The translations under genes were made by a program, and so were the position numbers. Under the pieces are notes generated by a model. It was not told where the DNA came from and ran no database searches. It worked only from the letters and a program-made list of their open reading frames with translations. 18,871 nt of DNA from Ohtaekwangia sp036568665 (GTDB lineage: Bacteria > Bacteroidota > Bacteroidia > Cytophagales > Cyclobacteriaceae): NCBI RefSeq assembly GCF_036568665.1, contig NZ_DATCSD010000317.1:1-18871 (forward strand), given 5' to 3'. How positions within the stretch are numbered: the first letter of the stretch is position 1; each line of letters begins with the position of its first letter. Shown one piece after another: positions 8,266-13,807 of the stretch.

Positions 8266-8297
8266 ATATAGTCTCGCGTTTCTTTCTCCACGATATA
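8266..8297 (-). promoter_or_regulatory. Candidate sigma-gene upstream element shared with fecR
   Basis: In plus-strand view this is ATATAGTCTCGCGTTTC, six bases, then CACGATATA. It aligns with 7368-7396 (ATATACTCTCGTTTC, four bases, CACGAGAATA) with only short indels. It is about 110 bp upstream of the sigma start. The match suggests that both transcription units answer to one regulator, possibly the sigma factor itself. Confidence 0.35.
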
Positions 8298-8411
8298 TAC
8301 TTTGTGTCTCTCCGTCAAAATATTTTTCCTGATACCTTCATCGATGGACAAGCTGCGGGCTTTCTGCTGATAACATTCGATTGTTCATACTATATACCGC
8401 AATCTGGTTTT

Positions 8412-8787
8412 GTAAAAATGTAGGGCAGGCTGGACCTACCCTACTAACTCAACCAAACCAAATGTACTCGTAAACCTATAACAGAGTACACTGATACTTT
8501 TTATCGCGGTAAAATGTAGTATATATAGTATACCGCACGATGAAAAATCTTTTTTGCAAAGCCTGTGCCGCCATCACTGAAAGTCCTGATGACTCATCGG
8601 TTGTAGCGGGCGATAGTTCTCAATTTTCAGGGCGAATCGGAGGCTGCCCGGTGGCAGCGGTTCACTGCGCGGCTGGTAAAAGCCGTAATGCAGCGGTGGT
8701 AATCGTTTTTCATTCTTGGTTTGGGTTTAGGTAAAGACTTTTATTCTGCATGAAATCGTAGTCACAAAATATTCTAACTGCGAAATC
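8412..8787 (-). ncRNA. Candidate structured non-coding RNA of about 375 nt, class unknown
   Basis: A promoter match ends near 8794 and an oriented intrinsic terminator lies at 8413-8444. Between them the two ends pair: TTGGTTTGG (8716-8724) with CCAAACCAA (8453-8461), nine perfect pairs, plus TTAG (8727-8730) with CTAA (8444-8447). Inside are GC-rich hairpins: GCTGCC/GGCAGC with a 4-base loop (8643-8658), CGGCT/AGCCG (8670-8685) nested in CTGC/GCAG pairing, TGTACTC/GAGTACA (8463-8490) and GCGGTA/TACCGC (8506-8536). GC-rich hairpins in an AT-rich spacer suggest RNA rather than protein. I looked for signatures of tmRNA, RNase P RNA and SRP RNA on both strands and did not find a set that fits. 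A 64-codon plus-strand frame overlaps but has no domain I recognise. Function unknown. Confidence 0.55.
8413..8444 (-). terminator. Intrinsic terminator ending the candidate RNA
   Basis: In minus-strand RNA, GTAGGGTAGG pairs with CCTGCCCTAC across the loop TCCAG (8444-8420), with one G-U pair, and five T follow at 8418-8414. The opposite strand has a C-A mismatch and no T tract. It cannot serve the LacI gene, which runs the other way, so some minus-strand transcript must come from 8445-8860. Confidence 0.7.
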
Positions 8788-8793
8788 ATGATC

Positions 8794-8823
8794 CAAAGTA
8801 GAATATGAAAGAAATAAAAGCAA
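8794..8823 (-). promoter_or_regulatory. Candidate promoter for the minus-strand RNA
   Basis: On the minus strand TTG (8823-8821), a 20-base spacer and TACTTTG (8800-8794) resemble the Bacteroidota vegetative promoter TTG-N19/20-TAnnTTTG, one base short in the downstream box. The expected start is near 8787. It diverges from the LacI-gene promoter about 80 bp away. Confidence 0.4.
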
Positions 8824-8843
8824 GAAAATTTTTAAAATGTGTA

Positions 8844-8866
8844 CGCACACATTTAATTTGTGTGCG
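8844..8866. repeat. Inverted repeat upstream of the LacI-family gene
   Basis: Perfect 8-base arms CGCACACA (8844-8851) and TGTGTGCG (8859-8866) are separated by 7 bases. The repeat lies between the two divergent promoters. It could be an operator for either transcription unit. Confidence 0.45.
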
Positions 8867-8883
8867 AAAACATAAAAAATTCG

Positions 8884-8919
8884 TACTTTGGAAACGTTTT
8901 CGTATCACACGAAAATTTG
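8884..8919 (+). promoter_or_regulatory. LacI-family gene promoter with overlapping palindromic operators
   Basis: TACTTTG (8884-8890) and, 21 bases on, AAAATTTG (8912-8919) are possible promoter boxes. Two palindromes overlap them. One is GGAAACGTTTTC (8890-8901), with a central CG and one mismatch, as in many LacI/GalR operators. The other is TTTTCGT-N5-ACGAAAA (8897-8915), with perfect arms. Their position 17-42 bp before the start codon suggests that the regulator represses its own gene. Which palindrome is used cannot be told from sequence alone. Confidence 0.5.
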
Positions 8920-8931
8920 ATTTTTTTGAAT

Positions 8932-9996
8932 ATGGTCGATAAAAATATCCGCATAAAAGACATCGCCAAGCTGGCGGGTGTCTCTGTAGGCACGGTAGAT
9001 CGCGTATTACATAACCGCGGCCGCGTATCGCCCGAAGCCTTGAAAAAGGTAACGGAAGTGATGGAGCAGATTGATTACAAACCCAATCTGATCGCACGCA
9101 CGCTCGGCTCCAATAAAAATTATCGCATTGCTGCATTGCTGCCCGATCCGAAACAAGATCCTTACTGGGCACAAACCAATATGGGTATCACACAAGCACA
9201 GACTGAGTGGGCACAATACGGTATACAGGTAGAATTATTTTTATTTGACCTGCTCGATAAAAATTCATTTCAGAAAGTAGCGCACCAGGTATATCTCGCC
9301 AAACCCGATGGTATACTCATCGCTCCTATATTTTACCACGAAGCGCTCCCTATATTCGAACTCTTCCGCGAAACAGATATACCCTACGTTCTGTTCAACA
9401 CCAATATACCCGAAGCCAATCCACTGAGTTTTATAGGACAAAATCTATATCAAAGCGGACGTGTAGGTGCTGAGCTTATTCACTTCGGTCAGTATGAACC
9501 CGGCACCCTGGCTGTGCTGCACATCGATGAAGATGTACATGACTCTTTTCACTTGTTAGAAAAAGAAAGAGGATTTCGCGAATACTTTAAAGACAAGGGA
9601 AGAGAAAACTTCACCATCATCGACTTTATTCTGAATCCGAAAGATCCTTCTTTCAGCAATCAGCTTGATCAATTACTGAACGACCCGGCACTGCGTGGCA
9701 TCTTTGTAAGTACATCTAAAGGAACGGCCGTTACAGCATCATTCCTCGAAAAGCATGGCAAAAAAAATATCCGCCTGGTAGGCTACGATATCCTCGAAGA
9801 AAATCTCACCTACCTGCGTTCAGGTGTTATTGACTTTCTGATCAACCAGAATCCGAAGCGTCAGGCATCCTTGGGTATCAGTCACCTGGTAAACCATTTG
9901 ATGTTTAAAAAAGGAACACCCGGCACTGACTTGTTCCCGCTGGAGGTGATCACTCAACAAAACGTAGAGTCGTACCTCGGCTCAGGAATTCACTAA
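8932..9996 (+). CDS. LacI-family transcriptional regulator
   Basis: This is a DNA-binding repressor or activator that responds to a small ligand, usually a sugar. From the ATG at 8932 it has 354 residues. The helix-turn-helix is at 7-26 (IKDIAKLAGVSVGTVDRVLH), followed by the hinge helix (about 50-60, NLIARTLGSN). A periplasmic-binding-protein fold then runs from about 65 (YRIAALLPDP) to about 340, with the typical FVSTSKGTAV and IRLVGYDI strands. An in-frame GTG at 8860 would add 24 residues in front of the LacI head and would lie inside the promoter region, so I reject it. The next plus-strand gene is tgt, which is not a sugar gene, so its targets may be itself, the divergent RNA or the nearby SusCD locus. 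That last point is a guess. Confidence 0.94.
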   Translation: MVDKNIRIKDIAKLAGVSVGTVDRVLHNRGRVSPEALKKVTEVMEQIDYKPNLIARTLGSNKNYRIAALLPDPKQDPYWAQTNMGITQAQTEWAQYGIQVELFLFDLLDKNSFQKVAHQVYLAKPDGILIAPIFYHEALPIFELFRETDIPYVLFNTNIPEANPLSFIGQNLYQSGRVGAELIHFGQYEPGTLAVLHIDEDVHDSFHLLEKERGFREYFKDKGRENFTIIDFILNPKDPSFSNQLDQLLNDPALRGIFVSTSKGTAVTASFLEKHGKKNIRLVGYDILEENLTYLRSGVIDFLINQNPKRQASLGISHLVNHLMFKKGTPGTDLFPLEVITQQNVESYLGSGIH

Positions 9997-10048
9997 CAAT
10001 CAGGCTATAAGCAGCTTGTTAACAACCTTTGCCCTACCTGAAGAAACT

Positions 10049-10081
10049 TTGCCGGGGTTCGGGCCGATTATTCTATTTTTG
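10049..10081 (+). promoter_or_regulatory. Promoter of tgt
   Basis: TTG (10049-10051), a 22-base spacer and TATTTTTG (10074-10081) match the Bacteroidota consensus; the downstream box is a full TAnnTTTG match. The expected start is near 10088, ten bases before the tgt ATG. This also argues against the longer reading frame that begins at 10029. Confidence 0.55.
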
Positions 10082-10097
10082 CAGCGCAAATCGCGCT

Positions 10098-11228
10098 ATG
10101 AAGTTTGATTTAACAGCAACCGACCCTAAGTCATTTGCCCGGGCGGGAGTTCTCCATACCGATCACGGAGTGATCGAGACACCTATATTTATGCCGGTGG
10201 GTACTGCCGGTTCTGTAAAAGCTGTACACCAGCGCGAGCTTGAGCACGACATTCAGGCTCAGATCATCCTGGGTAATACCTATCATCTTTACCTGCGGCC
10301 GGGACTCGGTGTTTTAGAAAAAGCCGGTGGTCTGCACAAGTTCAATGGGTGGAGTCGCCCTATACTTACCGATAGTGGCGGATACCAGGTATACTCGCTC
10401 GCTGCGAACAGAAAGATCGTAGATGAAGGCGTTACGTTCAAGTCGCACATCGATGGATCGAAGCATCACTTCACACCGGAAAATGTAATGGACATTCAGC
10501 GTACAATCGGTGCGGATATAATCATGGCGTTTGATGAATGTACGCCTTATCCCTGCGAGTATACATACGCGAAGAACTCCATGGTGCTTACGCATCAGTG
10601 GTTAAAGCGATGCGTTGATCGTATTCAAACCACCGAACCTAAATATGGCTATGAGCAGGCGCTGTTCCCCATTGTGCAGGGAAGTGTATATAAAGACCTG
10701 CGCGAACAATCGGCCGAGTTTATAGCATCACAAAATCAACAGGGCAATGCTATAGGAGGTTTATCGGTAGGCGAGCCGCATGAAGATATGTATGCGATGA
10801 CAAGCCTCGTATGCAGCATTCTTCCAAAAGAGAAACCACGTTACCTGATGGGTGTAGGTACACCGGAAAATATACTGGAATGTATAGCCCTGGGGGTTGA
10901 TATGTTTGATTGCGTAATGCCTACACGCAATGCGCGCAATGGCATGCTTTTTACCACCGAGGGCATTATCAACATCCGGAATGAAAAGTGGAAAGATGAC
11001 CTCTCTCCCATTGATGCAGGCTTAGGCGGATATGTAAGTACATTTCACTCCAAAGCCTATCTGCGTCACCTGATCATTAACAAAGAAATTTTAGGCGCAC
11101 AAATTGCTTCAATCCATAACCTCACATTTTACCTTTGGCTGGTGAAAGAAGCGCGCAGGCGTATACAGGAAGGTACATTTGTTGAATGGAAAAACAAGAT
11201 GGTAAAGATTGTTTCCCAGCGATTATAG
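10098..11228 (+). CDS. tgt: tRNA-guanine transglycosylase (queuosine pathway)
   Basis: Tgt swaps guanine 34 of tRNAs with GUN anticodons for preQ1, the first tRNA-bound step of queuosine synthesis. From the ATG at 10098 it has 376 residues. Key parts are visible: D92 in TDSGGYQ, GGLSVGE (220-226), and D271 in FDCVMPTR, which matches the catalytic Asp280 of the Zymomonas enzyme, then NARNG. The three zinc cysteines expected at 309, 311 and 314 are Leu, Gly and Ser, while the fourth ligand, His340, is kept. I believe this loss is common in Bacteroidota Tgt. A start at 10029 would run through the promoter. lptG follows after 18 bp, so they are likely one operon. Confidence 0.95.
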   Translation: MKFDLTATDPKSFARAGVLHTDHGVIETPIFMPVGTAGSVKAVHQRELEHDIQAQIILGNTYHLYLRPGLGVLEKAGGLHKFNGWSRPILTDSGGYQVYSLAANRKIVDEGVTFKSHIDGSKHHFTPENVMDIQRTIGADIIMAFDECTPYPCEYTYAKNSMVLTHQWLKRCVDRIQTTEPKYGYEQALFPIVQGSVYKDLREQSAEFIASQNQQGNAIGGLSVGEPHEDMYAMTSLVCSILPKEKPRYLMGVGTPENILECIALGVDMFDCVMPTRNARNGMLFTTEGIINIRNEKWKDDLSPIDAGLGGYVSTFHSKAYLRHLIINKEILGAQIASIHNLTFYLWLVKEARRRIQEGTFVEWKNKMVKIVSQRL

Positions 11229-11246
11229 AACCCGAAGCAACGCAGC

Positions 11247-12383
11247 ATGAAACTACTCGACAAATATATTCTCAAACAATTTCTCAGCACGTTCTTTTTC
11301 GTGGTGGTAATCCTGCTCGCGGTGATCTCGGTAATTGACATGACCGACAAGATGGATAAGTTCGCGAAAGCGCAGCTTACGGGTGGTCAGATCTTTGGAT
11401 ACTACCTGGATTTTATTCCGTGGATCGGAAGTCTCGTTACGCCTATCACCATCTTTATTGCTACGGTATATGTATGCTCGCGCATGGCAGGCCGCACCGA
11501 AGTAATTGCTATACTCAGTGCCGGTATAAGCTTTCGCAGAATGATGCTTCCATACTTTATGGGGTCTCTTGTAGTAGCTATACTCAGTTTTGCATTGAAC
11601 GGATGGATCATTCCCAACTCCAATAAAGCAAAGCTGGCCTTTGAAGTACAGTATCTGAAGAATAAGTATTACTACGATAAGCAGAACATTCACATACAGG
11701 TTGCACCCGATGTATACCTGTATATGAAGAGCTATAACAACACCAACAACACGGGCTACCAGTTTACGATGGAGCGTTTTGAAGATAACAAGCTCATTGA
11801 AAAACTTACCGCTACGCGTATTGAGTGGGACACTACTAAAAAGAAATGGACCATGCGCGACTGGCGCATTCACAAAGTGCAGCGCATCTTCGAAAAAACA
11901 TCAGCTCCGGTAACTACTACCGGTGCCGACTCTGCCCAGGCAATGGTAGCGAAAGATACTACGATGAGCGGAACTGCGATGGATACTGCACTGGTTATAC
12001 ACCCCAAAGAATTTGAAAGCGACTATCGCAAGTACGATGGTATGACGCTGAATGAACTTTCCAAGTATATCAATACACTTCGTGCACGCGGCTCTACCGG
12101 TATAGAAGTATATGAAGTAGAGAAATATACCCGCTACACAGCACCCTTCACGATATTTATACTGGTATTTATGGGCGTGATTGTATCATCACGTAAAAGT
12201 CGCGGAGGTACAGGGCTGCAAATTGCACTCGGGTTCCTGCTCTCATTCATCTTTATTTTATTCTTTACCCTGTTCCGAACATTTGCAGAAAACGGATCGA
12301 TGCCCCCGCAGATTTCCGTATGGATACCGAACATCATCTTCGGTTCTATTTCACTCATCATGTATAAATACGTTCCTCGCTAA
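11247..12383 (+). CDS. LptF/LptG-family lipopolysaccharide export permease
   Basis: LptF and LptG form the inner-membrane part of the LptBFG ABC transporter that extracts lipopolysaccharide for transport to the outer membrane. The protein has 378 residues. It begins MKLLDKYILKQFL, as is typical of the family. It has membrane segments near 12-33, 55-78 and 98-120, then a soluble periplasmic domain of about 170 residues (beta-jellyroll), and three more segments near 297-317, 327-348 and 357-374. The periplasmic part carries a Thr/Ala/Ser-rich stretch near 220-250, probably a loop insertion. Sequence alone does not tell LptF from LptG in this phylum. It sits between tgt and an EamA gene with short gaps, in one apparent operon. 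Confidence 0.9.
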   Translation: MKLLDKYILKQFLSTFFFVVVILLAVISVIDMTDKMDKFAKAQLTGGQIFGYYLDFIPWIGSLVTPITIFIATVYVCSRMAGRTEVIAILSAGISFRRMMLPYFMGSLVVAILSFALNGWIIPNSNKAKLAFEVQYLKNKYYYDKQNIHIQVAPDVYLYMKSYNNTNNTGYQFTMERFEDNKLIEKLTATRIEWDTTKKKWTMRDWRIHKVQRIFEKTSAPVTTTGADSAQAMVAKDTTMSGTAMDTALVIHPKEFESDYRKYDGMTLNELSKYINTLRARGSTGIEVYEVEKYTRYTAPFTIFILVFMGVIVSSRKSRGGTGLQIALGFLLSFIFILFFTLFRTFAENGSMPPQISVWIPNIIFGSISLIMYKYVPR

Positions 12384-12390
12384 AAATTAA

Positions 12391-13287
12391 ATGGCCACAC
12401 GCAACGATTATTTCAAACTTCATTTCATTGTATTTCTCTGGGGTTTCTCTGCTGTTATCGGAAAGCTTGTTACGATTCCTGCTGTTGAAATGGTTTTTTA
12501 CCGCGCTATACTTGCTGTAGCGGGTATGGCTATTGTTATAGCCGTTACTAAAGGTACATTCGTAGTAACAGGTAAAGACCTGGTCAAACTGTTGCTCATC
12601 GGCAGCGTAGTGGCTATTCACTGGATGGCATTCTTTGGTTCAGCGCGGGTCTCCAATGTATCCGTTAGTCTAGTGGGCTTTGCAACGAACTCCCTATGGG
12701 CCGCTTTGCTGGAACCGTGGTTCAATCGCACGCGTGTTAAAAAATTTGAACTGCTGCTCGGGCTCGTAGTTATCATCGGACTATATATCATCTTCTCGTT
12801 CGACTTCCACTACAAAGCAGGATTACTCCTGGGTATATTAGCCGGCTTTACATCGGCACTGTTTTCTGTTTTCAATTCTAAAGTGGTGCGCACCATTCCG
12901 GCCTTTACCATTACGTTTTATGAAATGATTGGCGTGTTCCTTTCTATTGGGCTGTTCCTGCCTTTCTATAAACAACTCACACCCGACCATACACTTCATC
13001 TACTTCCATCGCTTACCGATTGGTTATGTATAGCAGTGCTTGCAGGCGTGTGCTCGGTATATGCATATTCAGTAGCTGTAGAGTTGATGAAGAAGATCAG
13101 TGTATTTCTGCTGCAGCTCACGCTAAACCTGGAACCGGTATATGGCATTGTTATGGCCGTGATTGTTTTTAAAGACCGTGAGAAGATGGGACTCAACTTT
13201 TATATAGGTACACTCATTATTCTTTCGGCAGTAGCAACCTATCCAATGTTGAAAAGAAAATTCGGAGAGGCTACACTTAAATCCTGA
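12391..13287 (+). CDS. EamA/DMT-superfamily transporter
   Basis: A membrane protein of 298 residues with about ten hydrophobic segments in two homologous halves, the EamA (drug/metabolite transporter) fold. The first half starts at FIVFLWGFSAVIGKL and the second near GLLLGILAGFTSALFSVFNS. The late segment LNLEPVYGIVMAVIVFKD is the usual EamA signature around a conserved Glu-Pro. Members export amino acids, metabolites or drugs; the substrate here is unknown. The ATG lies 7 bp after the lptG stop, so it is the third gene of the tgt operon, though the functional link is not evident. It ends 133 bp before blaI. Confidence 0.92.
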   Translation: MATRNDYFKLHFIVFLWGFSAVIGKLVTIPAVEMVFYRAILAVAGMAIVIAVTKGTFVVTGKDLVKLLLIGSVVAIHWMAFFGSARVSNVSVSLVGFATNSLWAALLEPWFNRTRVKKFELLLGLVVIIGLYIIFSFDFHYKAGLLLGILAGFTSALFSVFNSKVVRTIPAFTITFYEMIGVFLSIGLFLPFYKQLTPDHTLHLLPSLTDWLCIAVLAGVCSVYAYSVAVELMKKISVFLLQLTLNLEPVYGIVMAVIVFKDREKMGLNFYIGTLIILSAVATYPMLKRKFGEATLKS

Positions 13288-13300
13288 TAATCAGCTCGCC

Positions 13301-13330
13301 ACAAGCATTCTAATCCGCTTGTAAATCCTT
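13301..13330 (+). terminator. Weak terminator after the EamA gene
   Basis: ACAAGC (13301-13306) and GCTTGT (13317-13322) can form a 6-bp stem with a 10-base loop, followed by a short TTTT at 13329-13332. The stem is short and the T tract is displaced, so this is only a possible end for the tgt operon. Confidence 0.25.
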
Positions 13331-13343
13331 TTCGGAACTTATC

Positions 13344-13415
13344 TACGAATTTTTTCGTAAAACTATTGCATGTATGTCAGTATGTGATTAGTATTGTATT
13401 ACGAAAACATTCGTA
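13344..13415 (+). promoter_or_regulatory. blaI-blaR promoter bracketed by two identical-arm operators
   Basis: Two palindromes with the same arms, TACGAA-N4-TTCGTA, lie at 13344-13359 and 13400-13415, with centres 56 bp apart. Between them TTG (13366-13368), a 20-base gap and TAGTATTG (13389-13396) form a promoter match. The first palindrome abuts the upstream box and the second covers the expected start of transcription. This is the layout of an autorepressed BlaI/MecI promoter, though the arm sequence differs from the staphylococcal TACA/TGTA dyad. Confidence 0.65.
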
Positions 13416-13420
13416 TAAAG

Positions 13421-13807
13421 ATGAGCAAGAAAGATATCAAGCCCACTGAAAAAGAACTGGAGATACTGCAAGTGCTGTGGGAGCGCGATGCTGTTTCAGT
13501 AAAGGAAGTTCATGAAGTACTCGGTGGAGAAGAGAGGAATGGCTATACCACCATTTTGAAATTCATGCAGATCATGCACGAAAAAGGTCTGGTAACACGC
13601 CAAAAGAATGGCAAACTGCATCTCTATAAAGCAGTGCCCTCGCAAGAGAATACCCAACAACAGATTCTTGATAAGATGATCGATACCGTATTTCAAGGAT
13701 CGGCCGCTCAACTGGTAATGAGTGCACTGGGCAACAAACGATCATCGAAAGAAGAACTACAGGAGATCAAAAAATATCTTGAAAAACTCGAAGGAGGTGA
13801 ATCATGA
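13421..13807 (+). CDS. BlaI/MecI-family transcriptional repressor
   Basis: BlaI-type repressors bind dyads as dimers and are removed by proteolysis when the partner BlaR1 is activated. From the ATG at 13421 it has 128 residues. It shows the winged-helix pattern of the family: PTEKELEILQVLWERDAVSV, then VHEVLG, NGYTTILKFMQIMHEKGLV and the wing RQKNGKLHLYKAV. A C-terminal dimer region follows (QILDKMIDTVFQGSAAQLV). A TTG start at 13394 is possible, but it lies in the promoter and operator, so I reject it. The stop overlaps the blaR1-like start by four bases (ATGA). The two palindromes upstream are its likely binding sites. The genes it controls beyond its own operon are unknown. Confidence 0.93.
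   Translation: MSKKDIKPTEKELEILQVLWERDAVSVKEVHEVLGGEERNGYTTILKFMQIMHEKGLVTRQKNGKLHLYKAVPSQENTQQQILDKMIDTVFQGSAAQLVMSALGNKRSSKEELQEIKKYLEKLEGGES
13791..13800 (+). promoter_or_regulatory. Strong Shine-Dalgarno sequence for the blaR1-like gene
   Basis: AAGGAGGTGA at 13791-13800 is almost fully complementary to the usual 16S rRNA 3' end and stands at the right distance (GGAGG six bases before ATG). Most genes in this window, as in Bacteroidota in general, show no such site. Here it lies inside the last codons of blaI and supports coupled translation from the ATGA overlap. Confidence 0.6.

Noticed and set aside
8575..8600. CTGATGA and GAAAGTCC on the plus strand, resembling a hammerhead core and the RNase P conserved region I
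   Set aside because: The order and stems required for a hammerhead are absent, and no other RNase P conserved region follows. Probably chance.
8574..8726. A 50-codon minus-strand open frame that looks protein-like (rich in Pro, Arg, Tyr)
   Set aside because: It has no ATG or GTG start in frame, is bounded by stops and lies inside the candidate RNA.
8540..8734. A 64-codon plus-strand frame with ATG start
   Set aside because: It has no recognisable domain, overlaps the GC-rich hairpins of the candidate RNA and has no ribosome-binding or promoter signal that I can see. It reads better as a by-product of RNA structure.
13394..13420. TTG start giving a longer BlaI
   Set aside because: It would place coding sequence across the second operator and the expected transcription start; the ATG at 13421 matches usual BlaI length.
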